From Ampullaceana balthica (Eukaryota > Mollusca > Gastropoda > Lymnaeidae): 64,000 nt of DNA. Positions 12,626-23,650 of the stretch are shown piece after piece. Each line of letters begins with the position of its first letter. The first letter of the stretch is position 1. The notes under the pieces were generated by a model that saw nothing but the letters and a program-made list of their open reading frames with translations, had not been told where the DNA came from and did not search any database. The stretch lies in assembly GCA_944989445.1 (NCBI GenBank), contig CALYLW010000723.1:151501-215500 (forward strand), given 5' to 3'. The translations under genes and the position numbers were made by a program.

Positions 12626-13333
12626 GGTAGGCAGGATGGTACCACGTCCTCGGTAGGCAGGATGGTACCATGTCCTGGGTAGGCAGGATGGTACCATGTC
12701 CTGGGTAGGCAGGATGGTACCATGTCCTGGGTAGGCAGGATGGTACCATGTCCTGGGTAGGCAGGATGGTACCATGTCCTGGGTAGGCAGGATGGTACCA
12801 TGTCCTGGGTAGGCAGGATGGTACCATGTCCTGGGTAGGCAGGATGGTACCATGTCCTGGGTAGGCAGGATGGTACCATGTCCTGGGTAGGCAGGATGGT
12901 ACCACGTCCTGGGTAGGCAGGATGGTACCACGTCCTGGGTAGGCAGGATGGTACCATGTCCTGGGTAGGCAGGATGGTACCACGTCCTGGGTAGGCAGGA
13001 TGGTACCATGTCCTGGGTAGGCAGGATGGTACCATGTCCTGGGTAGGCAGGATGGTACCATGTCCTCGGTAGGCAGGATGGTACCATGTCCTGGGTAGGC
13101 AGGATGGTACCATGTCCTGGGTAGGCAGGATGGTACCATGTCCTGGGTAGGCAGGATGGTACCATGTCCTGGGTAGGCAGGATGGTACCATGTCCTGGGT
13201 AGGCAGGATGGTACCATGTCCTGGGTAGGCAGGATGGTACCATGTCCTCGGTAGGCAGGATGGTACCATGTCCTGGGTAGGCAGGATGGTACCATGTCCT
13301 GGGTAGGCAGGATGGTACCATGTCCTGGGTAGG
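12626..13333. repeat. 26-bp minisatellite, 27 copies
   Basis: Unit of 26 bp: TAGGCAGGATGGTACCATGT plus CCTGGG, with the KpnI-type palindrome GGTACC in every unit. The reverse strand has no stop in any frame and 26 is not a multiple of three, so three overlapping reverse frames of 235-295 codons arise. They are repeat artefacts. Variants are CCACGTCC and CCTCGG. Confidence 0.97.
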
Positions 13334-13354
13334 CAAGCTGGAAGACATAGATTG

Positions 13355-13446
13355 ACGTCACTGATATGACAGATGAAGTCACTGATATGACAGATGAAGT
13401 CACTGATATGACAGATGAAGTCACTGATATGACAGATGAAGTCACT
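13355..13446. repeat. 21-bp minisatellite, about 4-5 copies
   Basis: Unit GAAGTCACTGATATGACAGA plus T. It lies only about 20 bp from the unrelated 26-bp array. Confidence 0.92.
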
Positions 13447-14019
13447 CTTGTATTATCCCTTACCACATGATTTTGCTTCAAATTTTGAGAAGTTTACACC
13501 TAATCAATGAAATGAGACTTAAATGTGAAACGACCCTGAGTCGCCATGGTAACGAATGGATACAATCGTCATGTGAAACGACCCTGAGTTGCTATGGCGA
13601 CCAATGGATACAATCGTCATCAAGTGACGCTTAAAAGATGCCGGATATGGATAACATGATTGGTTCAATAAAAAAAAGTATCAATTGTGATTTTACTTTA
13701 CAAAGTCATCAATTATTGATTTCTGTTTCATTGTGAGTCTCTTAAATCCACCTATAGTTTCATGGGCGTGGAGTTTAGGATTGTGGAGGGCGGTAGGGGG
13801 ATCTGTGAGGCTTACCTTAAATCTGGCTGGCAAGTCTGTACATTAAAGTGGGCCCTGTCGATAGCGACTTTTAGACTCTGAAAATATAAAGAAAACGAAA
13901 TGTGTGCTTAAAAGCTGGAATAAATGGAACGATGCACAAATATTGACACAAATATTGACACAAATATTGACACAAATATTGACACAAATATTAGTTGATA
14001 TCACGGGTGATCATCCAAC
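13447..14019. other. Unique DNA with two small direct repeats
   Basis: Two copies of a roughly 47-bp unit beginning ATGTGAAACGACCCTGAGT occur at about 13525-13620. Five copies of the 12-mer CACAAATATTGA occur at 13934-13992. No gene is recognised. Confidence 0.75.
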
Positions 14020-14296
14020 TGTGTCATTTATCAAGTGTGTCTGTGTCATTTATTAAGTGTTTCTGTGTGTCATTTATCAAGTGTGTCTGTGTCATTTATT
14101 AAGTGTTTCTGTGTGTCATTTATCAAGTGTGTCTGTGTCATTTATTAAGTCTTTCTGTGTGTCATTTATCAAGTGTGTCTGTGTCATTTATTAAGTGTTT
14201 CTGTGTGTCATTTATCAAGTGTGTCTGTGTCATTTATTAAGTGTTTCTGTGTGTCATTTATCAAGTGTGTCTGTGTCATTTATCAAGTGTGTTGGT
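14020..14296. repeat. 46-bp higher-order minisatellite, 6 copies
   Basis: Each 46-bp unit joins two related halves: GTGTCATTTATCAAGTGTGT and GTGTCATTTATTAAGTGTTT, each followed by CTGT-type sequence. The two halves alternate strictly, so a dimer rather than a monomer was amplified. Confidence 0.93.
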
Positions 14297-14690
14297 GTGT
14301 CTTGCTCCAAGAGTGATCAACCAGTGAGACTAAAATTTAAAAAGATATCCTCCTGAGTGAAGATGAGTCGGATAATAACAGTGTGTGGTATATAACGTTA
14401 TCTACTTTTTTGTTGTTGCTTAATTCGTAAAACTTGCTTTAAAGTTCTGAAAAAAATAGAAACATTAGAACGTAGATGAACAGCTATTGAGAGAATTGAA
14501 CTCAGTCTCAGATTTAGACCAAATTAATAGAGCTGTGAGGGGCAAACCCCCCACACCCCCACCCCACCAAGTGGTTGTGCGCAAGGCCGACAACCTTGCC
14601 GCGTAAAAAAACATAGTTACAAAAACACCGAAAAAAGTAGCAAAAGACATTTCAGTCCTGGGAGAGGATGGATTCCTTGAGGAGGAAAAT
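14297..14690. other. Sequence upstream of the endonuclease fragment
   Basis: No gene is recognised. It includes a C-rich tract (14548-14570). It may be the 5' untranslated part of the RTE-like element that follows, but nothing in it proves that. Confidence 0.35.
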
Positions 14691-14898
14691 ATGACACCTA
14701 ATAGTGAAAGCCAAAACCTGGAAGCTATTAGGCCGACAACCATCATCTCTCCCAGGACTACCACCATCATCTCTACCAGGACTACCACCATCATTGGAGC
14801 TTGGAATGTCCGCACCATGTACGAGGCTGGTAATGCTGCACAAATAGCCGCTGAGATGAGGAGCTATAAGCTCACCATTCTCGGAATTAGTGAAGCAC
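14691..14898 (+). pseudogene. N-terminal fragment of an RTE-type endonuclease/reverse transcriptase
   Basis: The open frame starting at ATG 14691 encodes a Thr/Ile-rich leader with a roughly 8-residue internal repeat (RTTTII at residues 22-35). GAWNVRTMYEAG follows at about residues 36-47, and LTILGISEA at 61-69. These are the first two motifs of the apurinic-like endonuclease (EEP fold) at the start of RTE-type non-LTR retrotransposon proteins: Asn in WNV and the metal-binding Glu in ISE. The intact protein would continue for many hundreds of residues with endonuclease and reverse transcriptase domains. Here it stops immediately after the ISE motif, where a 23-bp minisatellite begins and brings a stop codon. 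The family assignment rests on motif recognition. The element cannot be active. Confidence 0.8.
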
Positions 14899-15124
14899 TA
14901 GAGGTCAACTAGATGCAATCCAGAGGTCAACTAGGTGCAATCCTAGAGGTCAACTAGGTGCAATCCTAGAGGTCAACTAGGTGCAATCCTAGAGGTCAAC
15001 TGGGTGCAATCCTAGAGGTCAACTAGGTGCAATCCTAGAGGTCAACTAGGTGCAATCCTAGAGGTCAACTAAGTGCAATCCTAGAGGTCAACTAGGTGCA
15101 ATCCTAGAGGTCAACGAGTTGCAA
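14899..15124. repeat. 23-bp minisatellite adjoining the RTE fragment, about 10 copies
   Basis: Unit of 23 bp: AGAGGTCAACTAGGTGCAAT plus CCT. The first unit is continuous with the endonuclease coding sequence, so the array begins exactly where the homology to the retrotransposon ends. Confidence 0.95.
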
Positions 15125-16300
15125 TGTCACGCCTCACGATGTTTGACCAAACACATGCAAGAACCATCGGGAAAACAAGGACATCGCAGGGGACAAAATG
15201 TATTCAAAATGAAGAAAACAGTTACATATAGAATTTGAGGACAAAATAAAGAACGCCATTAGAAGCAGAATAATTAGAGACATGTTCAAGAGATATAAAA
15301 CAAAAGAAGTGGATTATTTCAGACAAAGATTATGACGTTAAAAACCCAGAAATTCATAAGTATTTTTATCATTATCATCCCAATTTGTTTGTTTTTATCT
15401 CCCATAGATCTTTAGTTCAGTTGCCGTTCTGTTGGAATCCCACCTCTACACCCTGAGATAACTCGGGTCTTAGCACTGTCTTAGCACTGTCTTAGCACTG
15501 TCTCAACCATTGGGCTACTCATCCTGATTTATCGCCAGTAAAGATTAATTCGGCATTGCAGTAAGTCGTCTTACGAGCATCACATACCTCCCACGTCGGG
15601 CTAAGCCCACTTACCAGGCCGGGCAAATCTCTTACGGGGGCTGCAATAATGGATAACGAAGTCAAATGTCATTATGACATTGCTAATTGACATTAATGAG
15701 TAACGATCGTGTCAACTTTAAAAAAAATAATTGGCATCAACAAAAATTGTGGCTATGTTTAACTACCCTTATTATCTTTCTTTGACTCTGAACAGAGAGA
15801 TGTAGTAAAAAAAAAGGGGGGGGGTAATCTTACTTCGTCACTGACTTAATGGAGTTGTCGTAACCTGGTGTAACATTATTATATTTATAAACTTCTTTAT
15901 CCCAGATATGGCTGGTCTGTGATTGTGTTTGTAACACGAACATACATCATACAACATACATCATACCATACAACATACATCATACATCATCTACCTGCGT
16001 CACATTTGACCACCAGAACCGTTGGCAGGCAAGTCTGCTCTAGTTCATCAATAGAACACTGTCAATAATCGTAGCGAATTCCTGCGATTTTACTTGTCAA
16101 CATTTAACACACAAACAATATCAATCGAATTTCAATTGTTTCATCTTCAAAAGCAGGTAAAATAGCTACGTCATGCCACCACATAGACCCAAGACTTAAG
16201 GGTTGCCACTGACTGCAAGAACACAAGAAATCAACCGTATCAACCATGCGGGTTAAATGTCAACACTGTTAATGTGAGATCTTCAAATTAATTTTACTGT
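15125..16300. other. Unique AT-rich DNA, no gene recognised
   Basis: Contains three copies of CTTAGCACTGTC (15468-15503), a poly-A/poly-G junction (about 15808-15825) and imperfect ACATACATCATAC repeats (15938-15990). No coding segment is recognised. Confidence 0.5.
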
Positions 16301-16378
16301 AAGTCAGTCGCACCTAAGACATCTTTAAGTCAGTCGCACCTAAAATATCTTTAAGTCAGTCGCACATAAAACATCTTT
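16301..16378. repeat. 26-bp repeat, 3 copies
   Basis: Unit AAGTCAGTCGCACCTAAGAC plus ATCTTT. The copies differ at two or three positions. Confidence 0.9.
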
Positions 16379-16466
16379 CACGAGTCGTCTCCGGGTTTTT
16401 GTTCCAAAATTAAAAGAAATTCATTTTCACGACTTTGCGCGTGTTTCCATTTTTATTGAATGTACA

Positions 16467-16850
16467 CGTATGGCAAATGGAATGAACTCTAACAGTACTA
16501 AGTTAGTGAATGTACGTATAACAAATGGAATGAACTCTAACAGTACTAAGTTATTGAATGTACGTATAACAAATGGAATGAACTCTAACAGTACTAAGTT
16601 AGTGAATGTACGTATAACAAATGGAATGAACTCTAACAGTACTAAGTTATTGAATGTACGTATAACAAATGGAATGAACTCTAACAGTACTAAGTTATTG
16701 AATGTACGTATAACAAATGGAATGAACTCTAACAGTACTAAGTTATTGAATGTACGTATAACAAATGGAATGAACTCTAACAGTACTAAGTTATTGAATG
16801 TACGTATAACAAATGGAATGAACTCTAACAGTACTAAGTTATTGAATGTT
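16467..16850. repeat. 48-bp minisatellite, 8 copies, open on both strands
   Basis: Unit of 48 bp containing AACAAATGGAATGAACTCTA and CAGTACTAAGTTATTGAATG. The period is a multiple of three, so one forward frame (16-residue unit NGMNSNSTKLLNVRIT) and one reverse frame (FNNLVLLEFIPFVIRT) are both open. Copies vary only at one T/G position. The precise homogeneity argues for recent duplication rather than selection on either protein. Confidence 0.96.
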
Positions 16851-16980
16851 CTCATTGCTAATGGAATGACGTGCACTCTAGCTATAAACATTTAAATTGC
16901 CAAGTTATTTTCCAATTATTCACATAGCCGTCTATAACCATCATCACTATTTGTGTCATGAGAATGTTTTGGCTCTATTT

Positions 16981-17345
16981 GCTTTACTTATATTATTATC
17001 CCAATCCAGATCTATTTGCTTTACTTATATTATTATCCCAATCCAGATATATTTGGTTTACTTATATTATTATGCCAATCCAGATCTGTTTGCCTTACTT
17101 GTATTATTATCCAAATCTAGATCTGTTTGCTTACTTGTATTATTATCCCAATCCAGATCTGTTTGGCTTACTTGTATTATTATCCCAATCCAGATCTGTT
17201 TGCCTTACTTGTATTATTATCCAAATCTAGATCTGTTTGCTTACTTGTATTATTATCCCAATCCAGGTCTGTTTGGCTTACTTGTATTATTATTCCTATC
17301 CAGATCTGTTTGCCTTACTTGTATTATTATCCCTATCCAGACCCA
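16981..17345. repeat. 36/37-bp minisatellite, 10 copies
   Basis: Unit of 37 bp containing TATTATTATCCCAATCCAGA then TCTGTTTGCCTTACTTG. Two units lack one base (TTTGCTTAC), so the frame changes along the array. A block of three units (17086-17190) is repeated at 17202-17300. Confidence 0.94.
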
Positions 17346-17616
17346 TGATTTATCTGTCTCCCACGTTTCAATTATTCCAAGTTTCATGCGTCGCGTGGCG
17401 AAGATGATACATCTGACGTCAGATATCTACAATTTCCACGCAATCAATGGAGGTAAGATTTGCATATTTTCTTATTATACGATCACGAACAATTACCCGG
17501 ACCATTCGTCTTCTCCAAAAAATCAATAAAATAACATGCAATTTGTCCATACACAGAGCTGAGATCGATCAGTATTACGTCATGATCAGGTGTTTGGAGT
17601 AGTGAAAGTTATTGTA
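17346..17616. other. Unique spacer
   Basis: No recognisable gene or repeat. Confidence 0.5.
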
Positions 17617-18228
17617 TCTACTCCGGCCTCAGCAGACGATGTTGTGTGGAGTCCTATCTAAGAGTTTGTTGTACTACTCCGGCCTCAGCAGACGATGGTG
17701 TGTGGAGTCCTATCTAAGAGTTTGTTGTACTACTCCGGCCTCAGCAGACGATGGTGTGTGGAGTCCTATCTAAGAGTTTGTTGTACTACTCCGGCCTCAG
17801 CAGACGATGGTGTGTGGAGTCCTATCTAAGAGTTTGTTGTACTACTCCGGCCTCAGCAGACGATGGTGTGTGGAGTCCTATCTAAGAGTTTGTTGTACTA
17901 CTCCGGCCTCAGCAGACGATGTTGTGTGGAGTCCTATCTAAGAGTTTGTTGTACTACTCCGGCCTCAGCAGACGATGTTGTGTGGAGTCCTATCTAAGAG
18001 TTTGTTGTACTACTCCGGCCTCAGCAGACGATGTTGTGTGGAGTCCTATCTAAGAGTTTGTTGTACTACTCCGGCCTCAGCAGACGATGTTGTGTGGAGT
18101 CCTATCTAAGAGTTTGTTGTACTACTCCGGCCTCAGCAGACGATGGTGTGTGGAGTCCTATCTAAGAGTTTGTTGTACTACTCCGGCCTCAGCAGACGAT
18201 GGTGTGTGGAGTCCTATCTAAGAGTTTA
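17617..18228. repeat. 56-bp minisatellite, 11 copies
   Basis: Unit of 56 bp containing TACTCCGGCCTCAGCAGACG, then GTGTGGAGTCCTATCTAAGA. The only recurrent variant is ATGTTGTG versus ATGGTGTG. The two types occur in runs (one T, five G, four T, then G), which shows block homogenisation. Confidence 0.97.
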
Positions 18229-18245
18229 CATGAGATGGTAGAGAC

Positions 18246-19381
18246 ATAAAATTATATCATCATAAAAATTATATCATCATAAAAATTATATCATCATAAA
18301 AATTATATCATCATAAAAATTATATCATCATAAAAATTATATCATCATAAAAATTATATCATCATAAAAATCATATCATCATAAAAATCATATCATCATA
18401 AAAATTATATCATCATAAAAATTATATCATCATAAAAATTATATCATCATAAAAATTATATCATCATAAAAATTATATCATCATAAAAATTATATCATCA
18501 TAAAAATTATATCATCATAAAAATTATATCATCATAAAAATTATATCATCATAAAAATTATATCATCATAAAAATTATATCATCATAAAAATTATATCAT
18601 CATAAAAATTATATCATCATAAAAATTATATCATCATAAAAATTATATCATCATAAAAATTATATCATCATAAAAATTATATCATCATAAAAATTATATC
18701 ATCATAAAAATTATATCATCATAAAAATTATATCATCATAAAAATTATATCATCATAAAAATTATATCATCATAAAAATTATGTCATCATAAAAATTATA
18801 TCATCATAAAAATTATATCATCATAAAAATTATATCATCATAAAAATTATATCATCATAAAAATTATATCATCATAAAAATTATATCATCATAAAAATTA
18901 TATCATCATAAAAATTATATCATCATAAAAATTATATCATCATAAAAATTATATCATCATAAAAATTATATCATCATAAAAATTATATCATCATAAAAAT
19001 TATATCATCATAAAAATTATATCATCATAAAAATTATATCATCATAAAAATTATATCATCATAAAAATTATATCATCATAAAAATTATATCATCATAAAA
19101 ATTATATCATCATAAAAATTATATCATCATAAAAATTATATCATCATAAAAATTATGTCATCATAAAAATTATGTCATCATAAAAATTATATCATCATAA
19201 AAATTATGTCATCATAAAAATTATATCATCATAAAAATTATGTCATCATAAAATTATATCATCATAAAATTATGTCATCATAAAAATTATATCATCATAA
19301 AATTATGTCATCATAAAAATTATATCATCATAAAAATTATGTCATCATAAAAATTATGTCATCATAAAATTATATCATCAT
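18246..19381. repeat. 17-bp AT-rich minisatellite, about 67 copies
   Basis: Unit ATAAAAATTATATCATC. Almost perfect through the first 880 bp. Towards the right end (19150-19380), TATGTC variants and 16-bp units with one A fewer accumulate. It begins 18 bp after the unrelated 56-bp array. A 1.1-kb tract of about 88% A+T should unwind easily. Confidence 0.97.
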
Positions 19382-20040
19382 AAGCTTTATTAGTTTTTTT
19401 TATTTTTATTATTTAGTTTATTTTTTATTAAATTGTCTCAGCCAGCAGACATTCGAGGAACTCGTCCAGTGTGCGATGGCAGACGCGAAGTACTGGCGCA
19501 CGTGCACTTAACATTTTATCTGACCAATGAAATGCCAATTGATTTCCCTGTGTCACAAGACAGAACTTATTCAAGAACCATAAACCACCCAGAGAAACAT
19601 GGGAGTTATCACACATACAAAATTCATGAGCCACGCAGTGAAATTTACTGCCCGCTAGAGGGAGTTACCACACGACTATGCAAATTAGTTGTGTGGTGGG
19701 AGAATAATATTTCAACATTAGCGAACGTTCCATGCAGTGAGCCCTGACAGATGTCCACGAATCTTGGACTGGACAAGCGTGGAGGCACGAACAATGGCTC
19801 GAAATATATCAGACATCAGTAGGTCTGCGGTCACTCTCTCCATCTGTGGAGATATTTTTGACAGAAGACAAATATCTGCAGAGAACGTTAGTTAACAGTC
19901 TTGATTCACACCTACAGGTGACAAAACGTTGTTTGCGTCCTGGTTTTATGTCAATAGTAGATTGAACAAATTTACACCATTCTGACTTCTCATAAGTTTG
20001 TTCTTTCTTTTCAGAGTCATACTTACAGACTTTCAGTGCA
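19382..20040. other. Unique DNA with an unassigned 104-codon frame
   Basis: After a T-rich stretch ending at about 19437, a frame is open at 19433-19747. Its product shows no repeat and no family I recognise. The T-rich run followed by CAG could serve as a splice acceptor, but no partner exon is visible. I leave it unannotated. Confidence 0.3.
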
Positions 20041-20304
20041 CATGAAACAACTAACAGAGTTTGGCCTGTCACAGGCATTGTGTTAGACATGAAGCATCTA
20101 ACAGAGTTTGACCTGTAACAGCCATTGTGTTAGACATGAAGCATCTACTAGAGTTTGGCCTGTCACAGCCATTGTGTTAGACATGAAGCGTCTACCATAG
20201 TTTGGCCTGTCAGAGCCATTGTGTTAGATATGAAGCGTCTACCATAGTTTGGCCTGTCAGAGCCAACTACAAGAGTTTGTCCTGTCAGAGCCAACTACAA
20301 GAGT
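20041..20304. repeat. 47-bp degenerate minisatellite, about 5 copies
   Basis: Unit of 47 bp containing AGTTTGGCCTGTCAGAGCCA and then TTGTGTTAGACATGAAGC. The last 40 bp switch to the 28-bp unit found in the array at 20650. The 20-bp core is common to both arrays. Confidence 0.9.
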
Positions 20305-20649
20305 GTCACATGTGAATCATGAGTGAATCACCAGTGTATCATGAGTGTTTTGCGTGATTGCATGACAGAGAGGTCACGTGAGCAAAAGCCCGGGAAGAAA
20401 GAGTCGTCCCCATTGGCTAAAGAGGTTGGGGAGAGGAGTTGTCAGAGAAGTTCCGTAGTGGAAGGACGGAATGTGTGTGTGCCTCAGGATTTCCACGTTG
20501 TATAACCTCAAATTATATTTCTGTGTTCAAAGTATAAATATTAAAGTTGTTTTATTGAAACAAGTTCTTCAGTGGATTATTGTGTACAAGATTATGTATT
20601 GAGAGAACGCCTACAAAAGAAAGTTACGTAACATATTAAATAAGTATAA
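20305..20649. other. Unique spacer between two related arrays
   Basis: About 345 bp without recognisable coding content. It separates the 47-bp and 28-bp arrays that share a core. Confidence 0.5.
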
Positions 20650-21505
20650 CCAATTATAGTGACAAAGAGTTTGGCCTGTCAGAGCCAACTACAAGAGTTT
20701 GGCCTGTCAGAGCCAACTACAAGAGTTTGGCCTGTCAGAGCCAACTACAAGAGTTTGGCCTGTCAGAGCCAACTACAAGAGTTTGGCCTGTCAGAGCCAA
20801 CTACAAGAGTTTGGCCTGTCAGAGCCAACTACAAGAGTTCGGCCTGTCAGAGCCAACTACAAGAGTTTGGCCTGTCAGAGCCATCTACAAGAATTTGGCC
20901 TGTCAGAGCCCACTACAATAGTTTGGCCTGTCAGAGCCAACTACAAGAGTTTGGCCTGTCAGAGCCAACTACAATAGTTTGGCCTATCAGAGCCAACTAC
21001 AAGAGTTTGGCCTGTCAGAGCCAACTACAAGAGTTTGGCCTGTCAGAGCCAACTACAAGAGTTTGGCCTGTCAGAGCCAACTACAAGAGTTTGGCCTGTC
21101 AGAGCCATCTACAAGAATTTGGCCTGTCAGAGCCAACTACAATAGTTTGGCCTGTCAGAGCCAACTACAAGAGTTTGGCCTGTCAGAGCCAACTACAATA
21201 GTTTGGCCTATCAGAGCCAACTACAAGAGTTTGGCCTGTCAGAGCCAACTACAAGAGTTTGGCCTGTCAGAGCCAACTACAAGAGTTTGGCCTGTCAGAG
21301 CCAACTACAAGAGTTTGGCCTGTCAGAGCCAACTACAAGAGTTTGGCCTGTCAGAGCCAACTACAATAGTTTGGCCTATCAGAGCCAACTACAAGAGTGT
21401 GGCTTGTCAGAGCCAACTACAAGAGTTTGGCCTGTCAGAGCCAACTACAAGAGTTTGGCCTGTCAGAGCTAACTACCAGAGTTTGGCCTGTCAGAGCCAC
21501 CAAGG
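20650..21505. repeat. 28-bp minisatellite, about 30 copies
   Basis: Unit of 28 bp: AGAGTTTGGCCTGTCAGAGC plus CAACTACA. Variants (CATCTACAAGAATTT, ACAATAGTTT, GGCCTATCAG) recur in the same order about 200-220 bp apart (compare 20860-21000 with 21085-21220), so multi-unit blocks were duplicated. Forward frames are open because the unit has no stop. Confidence 0.96.
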
Positions 21506-21602
21506 GGGCTAATGCGAAAGGTCATGTTCTGTAGATTTAATTACAGGCAAGTGGCTTCCAACTCTGCCATTCGCTGTGACTTGTCACACACAAACATAAG
21601 TT

Positions 21603-22012
21603 GACATAAGGTAACACAGTAGACAAGGTAACAGAAAAGACGAGGTAACACAAAAGACGAGGTAACACAGTAGACAAGGTAACACAATACACAATGTAAC
21701 ACAGTAGACAAGGTAACACAAGGTAACACAGTAGACAAGGTAACACAAGGTAACACAGTAGACAAGGTAACACAAGGTAACACAGTAGACAAGGTAACAC
21801 AAGGTAACACAGTAGACAAGGTAACACAAGGTAACACAGTAGACAAGGTAACACAAGGTAACACAGTAGACAAGTTAACACAATAGACAAGGTAACACAG
21901 TAGACAAGTTAACACAATAGACAAGGTAACACAGTAGACATGCTAACACAGTAGACAAGGTAACACAGTAGACATGCTAACACAGTAGACAAGGTAACAC
22001 AGGAGACAAATG
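21603..22012. repeat. 17/27-bp mixed minisatellite
   Basis: Two unit lengths share ACACAGTAGACAAGGTA: a 17-bp form, and a 27-bp form that adds ACACAAGGTA. The 27-bp form dominates at 21703-21870. The 17-bp form and GACATGCTA variants dominate to the right. Confidence 0.94.
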
Positions 22013-22350
22013 AACAGCAGAAGCGATCGATGAAATATTTGATGGCACCAATACAATCAACTAATAAATTATGAAACGTGATGCCATCATCAAGACTCGG
22101 TCCGTAGTGTCAACAAGTAGAAGATAAATAGATAAGTAGATAAATAGATACAAACGAAATAACACAGGAAACGACATGTTCTACTTGTACTGATAACTTT
22201 TGCTGACATTGAAGGCCAGAGAGCTGTGTCCAGACTATGATGTGTGTTAGGCAACATCCTTAAGGGCGAATTAATCCTATAACAAGTAATGTCACAGTCA
22301 CAAATTATTGAGTTAACCAATAATTATAATTTATTCATGGTGACTGTAGT
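22013..22350. other. Unique spacer
   Basis: Short AGATAAATAGATA runs at about 22121-22150. No gene is recognised. Confidence 0.5.
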
Positions 22351-22560
22351 AGCCAAGTATTCGAATCCTACATTTCAGTCTATGGTACTGGCCAAGTATT
22401 CGAATCCTACATTTCAGTCTATGGTACTGGCCAAGTATTCGAATCCTACATTTCAGTGTAAGGTACTGGCCAAGTATTCGAATCCTAAAAGCTCTGTCTA
22501 TGTTCAAGTCGTCATGACGACTGTACTGACCAAGTATTCGAATCCTACAAGTGCTTTCTT
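22351..22560. repeat. 39-bp minisatellite, about 5 copies
   Basis: Unit of 39 bp containing CCAAGTATTCGAATCCTACA. The first three copies are near identical and the last two diverge. Both strands are open in one frame because 39 is divisible by three. Confidence 0.92.
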
Positions 22561-22809
22561 TGGCCAAGCCGTGAAAGCGAGACTAAAATAACAAGAGAAA
22601 ATAGCAAAGACAGAAATGACACAAGACATTGCCGCCATAAGAGCTCTTGATTGGAGGGTATGACGTGTTGTTATTGTAATGAGTCTGGGTTGGAGAGTAC
22701 CATTATTGACATTGAATGGCGGCCACTTTTGATCCAATGTTATACTTCGTCAGATGCGTATCCGGGTACGGGGTTTCAGATTTCCAGCCAGTAAAAAATA
22801 ACATTTGTT
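22561..22809. other. Unique spacer
   Basis: No gene or repeat is recognised. Confidence 0.5.
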
Positions 22810-23139
22810 AGATAAAACAGTAGTATATTAGATAAAACAGTAGTATATTAGATAAAACAGTAGTATATTAGATAAAACAGTAGTATATTAGATAAAACAG
22901 TAGTATATTAGATAAAACAGTAGTATATTAGATAAAACAGTAGTATATTAGATAAAACAGTAGTATATTAGATAAAACAGTAGTATATTAGATAAAACAG
23001 TAGTATATTAGATAAAACAGTAGTATATTAGATACAACAGTAGTATATTAGATAAAACAGTAGTATATTAGATAAAACAGTAGTATATTAGATAAAACAG
23101 TGATATAAGTAGATAAAACAGTGATATAAGTAGATAAAC
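22810..23139. repeat. 20-bp minisatellite, about 16 copies
   Basis: Unit AGATAAAACAGTAGTATATT, essentially perfect over about 14 copies (one C for A at about 23033), then two variant copies (AACAGTGATATAAGT). Confidence 0.97.
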
Positions 23140-23650
23140 AAAAATATTTCTTGATAAAAAGGTAACATTTTCCATAAATGATTCATGATATACCTAGAAA
23201 ATAACATAAATCTTGATAAAGCACAAAAGAAATTTGAGTTTACATCAATATAATAAAAGTCCAAACTCATTCTGTAACGCTAAGGAACATCACTCTTATT
23301 TTTTTAAATTGAAAATATAGACGTAAAATCATAATCATTTTGGTTTCGAGATTAACAGAGCGTATGGTGTTTCTCGTCGTAAAATATTATATGACATCAT
23401 TGTTTGAGCTTATATTTTAATTTTGGAAAAGGGAACGATATAAAAAGAGCCATTAATAGTTTGGCTGAAACATTGGTGTTCTCGCATGGCCAACTTATGT
23501 GGCCTTATCCCGTTCTCGAAATTCTGACCTGAGCTTTTATAGTATTGGTGATCGTTTCTTTACTTGAAATGTTGTATATAGAGAAATTTTGTGAAAAATA
23601 AATCATTCTATGAATTAAAATTTAATAATTCATTCTTTTTATTGAACTCA
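23140..23650. other. Unique AT-rich DNA
   Basis: No recognisable gene. Confidence 0.5.

Noticed and set aside
12562..13481. Three overlapping reverse frames encoding HPAYPGHGTILPTQDMVPSC-type repeats
   Set aside because: All three frames read the same 26-bp DNA unit in rotation. They are a product of the period and the absence of stops.
19433..19747. 104-codon open frame as a gene
   Set aside because: No recognisable domain, no partner exon and no repeat. Left as unassigned rather than called.
22351..22560. TTCGAATCC in each unit as a Pol III B-box or tRNA remnant
   Set aside because: The preceding bases do not fit the GG of the B-box, there is no A-box at the right distance, and no cloverleaf can be formed.
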